A stretch of DNA of 64,000 bases from Ypsolopha sequella (lineage: Eukaryota > Arthropoda > Insecta > Lepidoptera > Ypsolophidae), in contig OW203986.1 of NCBI GenBank assembly GCA_934047225.1, positions 23,129,221 to 23,193,220 on the forward strand, written 5' to 3'. The notes below the pieces were generated by a model that worked only from the letters and a program-made list of their open reading frames with translations, was not told the DNA's origin and searched no databases. The position numbers were made by a program, and so were the translations under genes. This document shows positions 21,286-30,740 of this stretch, piece after piece. The stretch's first letter is position 1. Each line of letters starts with the position of its first letter.

Positions 21286-21342
21286 AGCGTCCCGATGAGA
21301 CCCTAGCAAAATATGGCAGCCCTAGCTATGCTAAACCCCCAG
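21286..21342 (+). CDS. Candidate internal micro-exon, 57 nt, product unknown
   Basis: The segment is preceded by a pyrimidine-rich acceptor (AATTTACTCCCCATTCCAG) and followed by a full-consensus donor, CCCAG|GTGAGTAA. Two of its three frames contain stops. The remaining one is open from edge to edge and reads RPDETLAKYGSPSYAKPP, with two bases left at the start and one at the end. Both introns would therefore be phase 1 and skipping the exon would keep the frame. Codons use C and G more than the surroundings. I do not recognise the protein. Chance agreement of both splice sites and frame is possible but unlikely. No neighbouring exon was found, so its introns would be long. Confidence 0.42.
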
Positions 21343-22558
21343 GTGAGTAATTATTTTTTTATCGTGTGGTATTTTTCGATAAATAAGTTAAATGCCTATA
21401 CATAAGTTATGTTATTCGTCGTAATCTGACGCATCTGAAACAAAAATTTCATCATCCACTACATTCTTGTTTGTCCTGTCTTGACTTTGTTCTCGTTTTC
21501 TTTATTTCTTTGTTTTATTCCTTACATTCAAGAGCAGTCTTTGTTTTAAAGCTTTGTAACGAAACAACATAATAACTATCTACTGACCCACTCTGACTTT
21601 TTTTATACTCTTTAAGGCGAATGGATACGCCAACTGCAATTAGACCTGTCTTTGAAGGCCTACTCCTCCCACACGGGTGGTCCAAAAACTTTCATGAAAA
21701 TATGTGATAGGTATTATAGAGTCAAAAATAAATTTAAAGTTTCATAAACTGCTTTTCTATTGTAAGTTTAGACAAAAAAAAAATTGAATGTCATCGAAAG
21801 TTTCACATGATTAACACAAGAATTCTCTTACTCCTTCCAAACGCCTAAAGTGATATTTCACCAAATTATAGGATATTTTTAGATCTAAAAAATTCAAGTC
21901 CAAAATATTTTTTTCGGTTATGACGTCCATGTGAAAAGTATTATTTTCTCCTATTTTGCGCTAGCCGGAGACGCAGTGGTTGTCGTAACAGCCACTTTTC
22001 AAGGCACGCTGAAATGAACATTATTTTAATGTCACACATCGAGTTGCTTATTTAGCGTGGTCACTTAGGTTTTGGCTCGCAAGCATTCCTTTAAATGCAA
22101 ATTCCTTCACAAGACATTATAGTCCAAAGTTCAGCAACAGTGATTCAAATTGCAACGCTGTATGTACTTCACATTATACTAAGTGCCGCGCGTGCGCACA
22201 AAAATAGTCGTTGTAGAATACTAATATTATTTTATTGGATTTTGACGAAACGGAATGCGGCTTAGTCCTCAAGGCTCATGCGGAAAAGATTTGGAGTACA
22301 CGCCACGAAAGAAATCCCGCGGTTTAATACGTTTTGGTCCATATTACAACACGAATAAAATCTAGTTGGTTTGGTGGCGAGAGGTCTCTCAGTGGTTTGT
22401 GTGAGTTCGCCTCGGTACAAACGGTCACACGCCACTTTTAGTAAGACTATAAATAACCGTGAAATAACCCTTATGCGAATGGTAGAGTTCGACTCGGTAC
22501 AGAAGATGGGCGTAAAGTTACCCCCCCCCCCTTCCCTTTCTCGTCGAAGCTCCACTTT
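21343..22558. other. Unassigned, with a minus-strand fragment of repeat B
   Basis: About 21930-22050, read on the minus strand, matches the end of repeat B at 12480-12610 (GTGGCTGTTACGAC, CTGCGTC, GAGAAAATAATACTTTTCAC). The remainder has no recognised feature. A C-rich run at 22521-22530 abuts the next repeat. Confidence 0.4.
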
Positions 22559-23395
22559 TTAGGGTTCCGTAGTAAGTACCTAATAGTTACAAATGGAACC
22601 TTTATGGTGAGACTCCGTTGAACGACCGTCTGACCGTCCGTCCGTCCGTCCATCCGTGCGTATGTCACAGCCTTAAAGACAAAGACTTGAAATTTGGCAC
22701 AATAATAGCATTCATTTTCCCGCATAAGACGGCGAAAAAAAAATGTTTGACAATTTGAAATTGTTTAAAATATTTCCAATACAAAAGCGAGAAAAAGAAA
22801 ATGAAAAATCCTAAAAGTACAATACCAAATTGTAGATATCAAAGAGTTGATTGTAAAAATATATACTTTAACTATATTTACTGGCACTGAGTTCGAGAAA
22901 TCTTTGAAAAACCACAAAAAAATGTAAGGGGGGAGGGGCTTATCTCTAAAACTGGCGGGACGAAAATATGAAAATAAAACCGATAATAGATCATAACTCA
23001 TAACTACATATAACTAAAAACTACAGCAAATGAAAAAAGTTGTACATCAATGAGAAATATAAAAATACAATATGGGTACCAAATTGTAGGGCTAATAATA
23101 GGGCTGATTGTAAAGTTTTGCTATATTTACTTGCATCTATTTCGCGAAATCCTTGAGAATCCACAAAAACATGTATGTCCCCGCCTTATCTTCAAAACTA
23201 GTGAACCGAAAAATATGAAAAAAGTCATGGTAATATGTGCTTACATAAAGATTACAGAAAAAATATAGCGGTTGAGAAATTCACCAAAACTGGTGAACCG
23301 AAAAATATGAAAAAAGTCATGGTAATTTGCGCTTACATAAAGATTACAGAAAAAATATAGCGGTTGAGAAATTCACGAAAACAAAATGACAAAAT
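22559..23395 (-). repeat. GGCCAAGTGCGAGT repeat, subtype II, internally expanded
   Basis: Minus-strand tail TTTTTAGGGTTCCGTAGT at 22558 and GTCCGTCCGTCCGTCC at 22633. The body repeats modules: 22780-22970 and 23030-23215 are diverged copies of each other, and 23201-23292 is repeated almost exactly at 23293-23384 (92-bp period; GTGAACCGAAAAATATGAAA to GGTTGAGAAATTCAC). The head with GGTCAAGTGCGAG is missing. Length is about twice that of the complete copy at 19084. Confidence 0.65.
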
Positions 23396-23449
23396 TCCCA
23401 AAACTTTATTAAAAGGAAAAAAGCGTTGTCTTTCATTTGACCTTAAGAA

Positions 23450-23960
23450 TAAGAATAAGAATATCTTTATTTGCTTTAACAAGGGTAGATAGTACTAGGT
23501 GTATAGTAGGTACATGCAAATGAGCTCCTTATTAGCTAGTTTTAATGTAGCATGCAAATTTTGGTACAAAAGAAATATTGGACATCAGTAAAAGAAACAT
23601 TCACAAAACAAGAACATAATAGTCAAACAATCAATTATGTATTATATTATATAGGATCCAATATAAATTAAACTTGAATTTAATAAATATGTCAACTTAT
23701 ACACATCTATTTACCTAGCGTTAAAAATGTTTGTGTCAAGAAATTCTTTAATACTATAAAATTGTTGACTTAATAACCGTTTTCGTAATTTAGATTTGAA
23801 CAAGGTTCAGTGACGTCTTCATCACACAACAAGGATCGGACCATCCGACCACGTGATTCAACCTAATATGATGTGTCATCCTTGAGGATGATGACACTCC
23901 ATAGTTGTACCACCTGCCGTTTTGCAGTTATTTTGAGGGGTATTTCATCTTGAAATTCTC
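23450..23960 (-). repeat. Likely 3' end of a non-LTR retrotransposon
   Basis: AAGAATAAGAATAAGAATAT followed by CTTTATTTGC is, on the minus strand, a GCAAATAAAG end with a short (ATTCTT)n tail, the form of CR1/Jockey-type 3' ends. The upstream part (to about 23960) has no recognisable protein. Confidence 0.4.
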
Positions 23961-24984
23961 AAATGTGATATTTCGTTTCGTTTTTGTTTTCTTAGAAACT
24001 AATATTCTTCTATTAATGATCTATTCAAAAAATAGCAATTGAGGATACCTAAGCAATTAAGGGGCTTTTTCAGTTATTTAACGATGCGTTTAAGATTTTT
24101 CCCATGTCACTTAAAAATAAGACAATGAAGTTAAAACCAGTAAAAAATTGCGCACAAAATGAAAAGATACTCGGTATTTGCAACATAATTAACACTTCTT
24201 TTGAAGTATTAGCAACTCAATAAGCACACCTTTGTGGAAAAGTCGGTTTTCCATTCCTCTGTAAAGTACCATAAAGTTGGTATGGTAATTAGTAAACACT
24301 GTAATTATTACACAATTAGTTCATCGTAACAATAGATCTATTGCGAAACTGTACTCGTGTTGCAATAGCAAAGTCAACTTGAATGTCAAGATTATTCGAG
24401 ATGAAAAACTACTATAAAGTACTATCGGGAAAACTACACAGAGACAATTTTCGCTTTTATGGGATTTCAATTTCAATTTCCAGTTCTTGAGTTCATTAAG
24501 ATATTTAATTATTTATAGTTTATAAAGTTATAAAATATACTGATATAAATGTTGTACACCGTTTTGATTGATGCGTTTTATATGAATTTTAGCGCCATGT
24601 AACATTACTTTATGCGAATCAGAAATAAAATAACGTTAAATATCGATATAAATAACGTTTGAATGCAGAAACGTTTTTGGATTTCATATTGGTCATCTCC
24701 AAAAACGTTTTAAAATTAAAACGTTATTTCACCTAGAAGTCACTAAAATATTTGACTTTTGCCAAGTACGATAGTGATTATTTGACGTGATGACTGGTGT
24801 GATGAACAACGATCCACTCCGAACGTTTTCGGCCATGGATTAACAACCACTTTGGTGGGCTCGAAGATGGCTTATGTAGCCGATACTCCTAGTAAAACCT
24901 CATGCGCATTGAGCGCACGTGAGTATAGGTACTGTCTGTCTACATAATTTAAGTATAAGTCAAAGTAGAAATTCATCTACCTTG
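23961..24984. other. Unassigned
   Basis: AT-rich. A small inverted pair, GCAGAAACGTTTTTGGA and CCAAAAACGTTTT, lies at 24664-24710. No gene or element is supported. Confidence 0.4.
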
Positions 24985-25600
24985 ATAAAATATGCTTTAT
25001 TTGATAACCCTCATGTATCTGGAGGCACGGCGGCAGTACCCCCGCCAAGACGAGCCGAAGGAAGCAGGAAACTACGTACCTTTTCTCGAAGCGTTACGTA
25101 GTATTTTCGAAACATCTTCGGCCTGGATAATACTAGGGAGCCCAAATTTTCAGAATAAGATGTAGTTAGCAGATTTATGAAATACGCTAAGTTTCATTTG
25201 CCTAGTTTTTATACTTTGAATTTTATGAATGCCTAAAATACGTCGATTTCGTCACTCACTCACTGATGATCAAAACCTTTAGAATATTTCCTAAAATTCT
25301 AAAAAGTTGCAATTTGCTATGCAGGCTAGGATTAGCACACAAACAACAAAAAAAATTAAGAAATCAGTAACTTTCACCCTTCAACCCCTCAAAAAGGGGA
25401 GTCTGGTTCTGTATTCTATGACAATTTTTATTCCAAACTTCTAGAAGTCTTAAAAGCCTGAAATTTGGTATGCTGGCTAAGATTTGCACACAAACAAAGA
25501 AAAAAATCTGTAACTTTCGCCCTCCAAGCTTCAAACTTTACAACCCCTCATAAAGGGGAGTGCAGGTCTGTATATAATATTTCCTTACAAAAAGAAATTA
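24985..25600 (+). repeat. Dispersed repeat N with duplicated inner module
   Basis: 25260-25415 and 25425-25572 are related in tandem (AAACCTTTAGAATATTTCCT versus its diverged form, GCACACAAACAA, GTAACTTTC.CCCT, CAACCCCTCA.AAAGGGGAGT). The upstream part has CGTCACTCACTCACTGATGA, typical of a lepidopteran repeat as I recall. A 57-codon frame at 24992-25165, containing YVPFLEALRSIFETSSAW, sits at its left edge; it has coding-like composition but no recognised family. Confidence 0.5.
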
Positions 25601-25645
25601 AATCCCACCAAAACATTTCATATAACTAACAAGCCATAACGCATT

Positions 25646-25929
25646 CACTGTTAAAAAGTTATTAGATTTCATTTTGAGCCAAGCCCCTAACTCTACAAGC
25701 CCTGACTCTACATGTTGGTTCAAAAAGTATGATTAACCGTTTTATGGAACTACTGCATATTAAAGACCAATGACTTCATTTCTTACCTTAAGTCCATGGG
25801 TGTACATGTGCGACGATAGCCAAGCCATACTACTTATTGATCAAGATGTAGGGTTGGTAGTTAGGGTTGTAGAGTTAGGCCTTGTAGAGTTAGAGGCTTG
25901 GCTTGAGATCTGATGATTTTTTAACAGTG
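25646..25929. mobile_element. Foldback element O
   Basis: Ends CACTGTTAAAAAGTTATTAG and its diverged complement ending TTTTTTAACAGTG, with arms through GAGCCAAGCC and CTAACTCTACAAG. Half of the same element is at 36405-36500. CACTG...CAGTG ends are hAT-like, but no 8-bp duplication was found. Confidence 0.6.
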
Positions 25930-26809
25930 AAACCGTTATAAGCGTCTGAGTCTTGGCAGCCTACTTTACATGAAATGATTTGGTAGGATAGTAAAAATTT
26001 CGAAAGGGGATGTCATCGAAGATTAAATCTTTCCTTAGTTTGGAAAGAGTGTACTTATTATAACATCCTCAGTCTGTATGTAACAACACGTGCGTTTGTT
26101 AATTTTATTCAACATTTGTCAAAACAATGGTAAAATAAACCCGTCTTTGCTATTATATAACTTACCAAAACAAACAAACGCAGACCGGTTCACATAAAGT
26201 ATTTTCAACAGACTTTATTTTAACTTAGTATACTACCTGCACTAGTATACTACCTGCCTTAGATCCATAATACTAATAAATGTCCCTAGGGAACTGCTGG
26301 TTCTCAAGGAACAAACAATAACCTATTTCCAAGTGAAAAGCCTAACCATTACAAAAGTGAAAGAATTTTCAAAATCGGTTCAGTAGTTCCAGAGATTACC
26401 CCATACTAGATACATACAAAACATGTGACGTCAAAGTACGCACTTTTCCCGGGCAACAAGAATACGCTTGGCTACTGCGCCTGATGGAAAGCTTTGATGA
26501 AACCTAAGATAAAGCGCACTCTCCTAAAAATTACCTATTTACTCTTATTTTAAACTATACTGGTTTAAATAAGCATGTATTAAACGCACAACAGGAAACA
26601 CTCAAAATGCTACTACAGTGTTATATCAAAAATAATAGGTTTACCTATGAAATTGCCGATTTCTATGGAAAATTTGAACGTAACTCAATTTTCAGCACTA
26701 TCGTTTTTATATTTTTTTAGGAATGACAAAACCAAATTTTATAATTTCTTTTGTGTATGAATGAGGCAACATTAATTAAGTTTTTATAAAGTGTATGCTT
26801 TAAAAAATG
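25930..26809. other. Unassigned apart from repeat P (26262-26405)
   Basis: 26262-26405 is the minus-strand partner of 45895-46040 (shared TTACAA.AGTGAAAGAATTTT, CAAAAT.GGTTC and CCAGAGATTACCC). It resembles the tail of a repeat with a GTTCAGTAGTTCCAGAGATT block. The flanks are unassigned. Confidence 0.45.
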
Positions 26810-27017
26810 ATTACGAATCTTATCACGGAAACGGATGGCATTTAGGACGAACTGTTTTTGAAAATTTAATTTTAGTTATCAAACTGACAATAAAAACAAA
26901 ATTTAATAGGTACGTAGATGTAAAACCTTGAAATCAATTTTTAAACAAAAAACAAACAATGGAAACAGTGATTGAATTACAGAAATTATGAATCTGCAAG
27001 AAAATTTCGGCAATTAC
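26810..27017 (+). repeat. Dispersed repeat M, copy 2
   Basis: Collinear with 9432-9640 (TTACGAATCTTATCACGGAA to AAGAAAATTTCGGCAATTA), same strand relation, with small indels. Confidence 0.6.
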
Positions 27018-27423
27018 TACTACTACTGCACAAAAAAAAATACTGACTTGCACACTAAAATACTAACTGTGCTCTTATAGGATTTCTGGGTTGTCATAAA
27101 AAAAATAACCACGAAAGTTAGGTATGGCGAGCCGCAAAACGTAGTTCTAACCTAACCTACCGGCTCTTTTCTGCGCTAAAGGGTTTTTGATGGCAAATTT
27201 AGTGTGCAAAATTGTATTTTTGATGTGCAAATAAAAATCATTCTCAGTAGATCCATAAAGTAAGATCGATTGGATCTACAGAGAAGGTTTATGTTGAAAA
27301 CACATTTTTACATTTTATAAATTTCATTCGTACATTTTTTACACCGCTTATATTCGACACACACGGCCGTATTCGACACAATAAAAAATTTATGTGTTGG
27401 TTGATAGCATTCATTTGAACCTA
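27018..27423. other. Unassigned
   Basis: Short inverted bits (GCACACTAAAA at 27050 and TTTAGTGTGCAAAAT at 27200) hint at a diverged foldback, but the boundaries cannot be set. Confidence 0.3.
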
Positions 27424-27724
27424 AAAAACCGGCCAAGTGCGAGTCGGAATCGGGCACGAAGGGTTCCGTACCATTATCTATAAAAACGGCAAAAAAATCA
27501 CGTTTGTTGTATGGGAGCACCCTGAAATATTTATTTTATTCTGTTTTTTAGTATTTGTTGTTATAGCGGCAACAGAAATACATCATCTGTGAAAAGTTCA
27601 ATTGTCTAACTATCACGGTTCATGAGATACAGCCTGGTGACAGACAGACGGACAAACAGACGGACAGATAGACGGACAGCGGAATCTTAGTAATAGGATC
27701 CCGTTGGTTACCTTTTGGGTTCGA
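27424..27724 (+). repeat. GGCCAAGTGCGAGT repeat, subtype I
   Basis: Head AAAACCGGCCAAGTGCGAGT, GGGTTCCGTACCATTATC, poly(A)-like centre, GTTGTTATAGCGGCAACAGA, and the GACAGACGGACAAACAGACG step run. The tail is diverged (TTTTGGGTTCG instead of GGTACGGAACCC). Confidence 0.7.
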
Positions 27725-27904
27725 AAAAACATGGAACATTTTAATATTGAAAAAAAATTAATAAAGAAATGTTGCTATTTTAAATGCAAAAAGATGATTC
27801 ATGATAAATAGACCTCGAATATTATTCATCAGATTTCGGCATATCTTTACCACAGGAACTGTGTCTTTATGTTAGTTAGAAGTATACAATGTGACATTAA
27901 TTTA

Positions 27905-28627
27905 TTCAATTTTGTAATTTTTTTTTCGTGAATTTCTCAACCGCTACATTTTTCTGTACACATTTACCATATTTTTTTTCACATCTTCTGTTCACCTGTT
28001 TTGGAGATGAGAGGGGGCACATACATTTTTTGTGGTTTTACAAGGATTTCTCGAAATAGATGCTAGTAAATGTAGCCAAGCTATATTTTTTTACAATCAT
28101 TGTATTTTGGTACACATATTGTATTTTTGGGATAAATTTTTTTATTTTTCTCTCTTTTGTTTCGGAAATATTATGAAAAAAAAAATTTTTTACGCCGTGT
28201 TATGTGGGAAAACTAATGCTATTTTTGTGCTAAATTTCAAGTCTTTATCCTTAAAGGTGCTAAAGTTATGTAGCTGTGATACAGTGGCGTGCACAGAACT
28301 TTTTGCTGGAAAAGAAAACAATTGGTCAAGAACAACAATAAAAAAAATATTAAAAAATTTTAATATCACTTTGAAAAAAAAATTGTATGACGCCAGGGTA
28401 GACAATGTCTACCCTAAAGTGAAAATTTCCTATACAAACTTTTTTTTTCAAAGTGATATTTAAATTTTTTTATATTTTTTTTCTTGTTGTTCTTGACCAA
28501 TTGTTTGCTTTTCCAGCAAAAAGTTCTGTGCACGCCACTGCTGTGATATACGGATGGACGGACGGACAACGGAGTCTCACCATTAAGGTTCCTTTTGTAC
28601 TTTTTAGGTACTACGGAACCCTAAAAA
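27905..28627 (+). repeat. GGCCAAGTGCGAGT repeat, subtype II, 5' truncated and interrupted
   Basis: Collinear with 19084-19515 from TTTTTTTCGTGAATTTCTCA to ACGGAACCCTAAAAACG. It is split at 28281 by the hairpin element 28282-28540, whose target CTGTGATA is part of the repeat. A 143-codon frame across this region arises from repeat plus hairpin and is not a gene. Confidence 0.7.
28282..28540. mobile_element. hAT-type hairpin element (CAGTGGCGTGCAC ends), copy 1
   Basis: 259 bp, ends CAGTGGCGTGCACAGAACTT and AAGTTCTGTGCACGCCACTG, almost entirely two inverted arms of about 110 bp around a GGGTAGACAATGTCTACCC core. Flanked by a perfect 8-bp duplication CTGTGATA (28274-28281 and 28541-28548), as for hAT. 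Copy 2 is at 47278-47540. No coding sequence. Confidence 0.85.
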
Positions 28628-29964
28628 CGAATTTTCCAAAAAGGGTCATCGATCCTTGATGCCGTCTCCTTAAGAAGTCTTCAGTATTAATTTGGCTGCA
28701 AAAATTAATATCACCTTGGCTTGTATATCTTCTATCTACTACATCTAGCTCGTAAGATAATGTAGATTACAGAAATAACAAAAAACCTCTATCCGTATGT
28801 ACATTGTACAATAACTCATAAATAAACACTGCTAATCAACTTAATAAGATGAAACCACAACAAAACTGCGTGGAATAGCGTCTACAGTAGAGAAAAATTA
28901 ACAGCCAATTTGAAGTCAAGCACGATACCTAGATACCACCTTCACAACCCTTATCTCTTGAGATTAGAGTCCGTTTCTCTTTGTGCGTATGGATTATAGC
29001 AATACGAAGCAGTTTCCGTGTTTCGGCCTTGCGATCCTCGGTTTGCGCAACTATGCGCGGGCGCATGCAACAGTCCTCGCCTCGCCTGCTCGATATCATG
29101 TGTACTCTTGCCTCTCTTGACACGATTGTCAGGTGATATTAAGTGGAACTAAGTTTGCTCACTGCTGTTTTTTATTGCAAAAAGCTTCTTTTGTAACTGC
29201 GAAAGTGTTTTGTGGTCTGGCGTGGTGGGGCTAGATGAAGCAAGGCTTTGTGTTTAAAATAAAATTGAGGTATTTTGCTATTAAACAAAACACAGACAAA
29301 CAAATTGCCATATATACTACATATAATATTGCCACATAGTTGTTACTAAAATAGTTTACACGAGTTGTGCCCAACCGGTAGCTTGCGGGCACCTGATAGC
29401 CCGCGGTCTGTTTTCTAGCCGCCAACAAACAAAATGGGATAAAAAAAATTTAACGACACACTGCTTTGAATTTTACTTTTCACAACATTATTGAAACACT
29501 TTGCAAAGTGGAAGCTGAATTATAATATATCACATTTCGCAATGAAATCATCCTAAAATGCCCAGACAGTAAAAGCGACGAAATTTTCAAGCCGATAAAT
29601 ACAAAAACGTATGTGGGTTTTTCGGGTCAACTTCATAAGTTGCATGAATTTGAGATGCACAGCCCAGTATACATTACTTTTGTGCTGTTGCGGTCATTCA
29701 ACCTAAAAGAACATATCTGTTTTATTATTTTTTATTTTTATTGTTTTTACCAAAATAATTAGACTCCTCAACTTACAATTATTGTTCTTACTTAGCCATG
29801 GTCTAATTAATGTGATCCATTTAAAAAAATATTTATAACGGATTCAGTTGGTTAATTGATATATTCCCAATTTTCACGCAGTGTACCTTTAATTCAACCT
29901 ATTCCATACAAAGAATCTTAGATAAAGATTATGTTTACTTTGCGAAAACCATTGCTATGAATAC
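28628..29964. other. Unassigned
   Basis: 28640-28700 resembles 30295-30360 (AAGGGT, TTGATACCG-like and CTTCAGTAT.AATTTGGCTG). A GC-richer stretch at 29010-29110 contains CGCGGGCGCATGC, with no supported frame. The rest is unassigned. Confidence 0.35.
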
Positions 29965-30227
29965 TCTAAATATTATTAGAGTGCATTACAAACTAGAAAA
30001 TATCAATCAGAAACAAATCCAAAGACAAGAATTTGAAAAAATTCCCCGGGCCAGGAATTCGCCGGTCTAGGTAGGAACCTCGGTGGCGCAATTGGTAGCG
30101 CGATTGTCTTGATAATAAGAGGTCGCAGGTTCGAATCCTGGCCCGGGGAATTTTTTCAAATTCTTGTCTTTGGATTTGTTTCTGATTGATATTTTCTGGT
30201 TTGTAATGCACTCTAATAATATTTAGA
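29965..30227 (+). mobile_element. tRNA-related foldback element, copy 2 (intact)
   Basis: Arms of about 94 bp (29969-30063 and the complement at 30131-30223) match with one substitution and one indel by eye, from ATATTATTAGAGTGCATTAC inward to AAATTCCCCGGGCCAGGA. The right arm is continuous with the 3' end of a tRNA-like sequence (30077-30149), and the left arm contains an inverted copy of the T-arm and acceptor half of that tRNA. The element thus looks like a tRNA-headed unit whose tail was duplicated in inverse orientation. Copy 1 at 3880 has the same layout, so this is a family and not a single rearrangement. Confidence 0.75.
30077..30149 (+). pseudogene. tRNA-like sequence with pol III boxes A and B
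   Basis: Box A TGGCGCAATTGG (30084-30095) and box B GGTTCGAATCC (30128-30138) are close to consensus and about 33 bp apart. A D-stem GCGC/GCGC, a T-loop TTCGAAT and an acceptor (CCTCGG with CCGGGG) can be drawn, but there are mismatches in the acceptor, in the first pair of the T-stem and in the anticodon stem, and the possible anticodon TGA would require a long variable arm that is absent. I read it as the promoter head of a SINE-like element, not a functional tRNA gene. Confidence 0.6.
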
Positions 30228-30403
30228 TTCTTAGATTGACTGGACTATATGTGGGGAACAGGAAAATAATAGTTTACAAATTCCTCAAAAAGGGTTTCCG
30301 AACCTTGATACCGACTACTTACTGAGTCTTCTTCAGTATGAATTTGGCTGCTAAGTCGATGTTTTACTGCATAAATAAATATCACTTTATATATGATGAT
30401 ACA

Positions 30404-30740
30404 CAAAAGATTTCAAAAGTTTAGATGAGCCCTGGCACCTAAAATCTATTGCATTGTTTTTGAATTTGCGTTAACATAATGCCGACGCGCGCACAATATG
30501 AGTGCGGCGCAATCTGTCTACCTACGGTCAGCAAACTGACCAGACTACTAAAGTCGTAAAAATTCAAAACTTTAAGTGCACTTAAGGCGTCCAACTATCA
30601 CTGTGTTCGGATGAGCACTGATTCCAAACGTGTGAGCGTCACCTTTTTAAAGGTGGAAACATTTTGGTGCTGTCATACTATGGTAAGGGCATATCTTTAC
30701 TTTTGAAATATTTGACAATACAAGGCTCTTTTGGCGCGTG
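30404..30740 (+). repeat. Dispersed repeat D, copy 1 (unoccupied)
   Basis: GTTTAGATGAGCCCTGGCAC, GGCGTCCAACTATCACTGTG, GAGCACTGATTCCAAACGTG, GTGAGCGTCACC and TTTGGTGCTGTCATACTA are shared with 43399-44245. Here GAGCGTCA occurs once, showing the site before the hAT insertion in copy 2. No coding function. Confidence 0.65.

Noticed and set aside
28032..28463. 143-codon plus-strand open frame
   Set aside because: It lies across a subtype II repeat and the nested hAT hairpin, with Lys/Asn/Phe-rich composition from A/T runs. Not a gene.
30077..30149. Functional tRNA gene
   Set aside because: Mismatches in the acceptor, T and anticodon stems; the apparent TGA anticodon lacks the long variable arm of tRNA-Ser; it is embedded in a repeated foldback.
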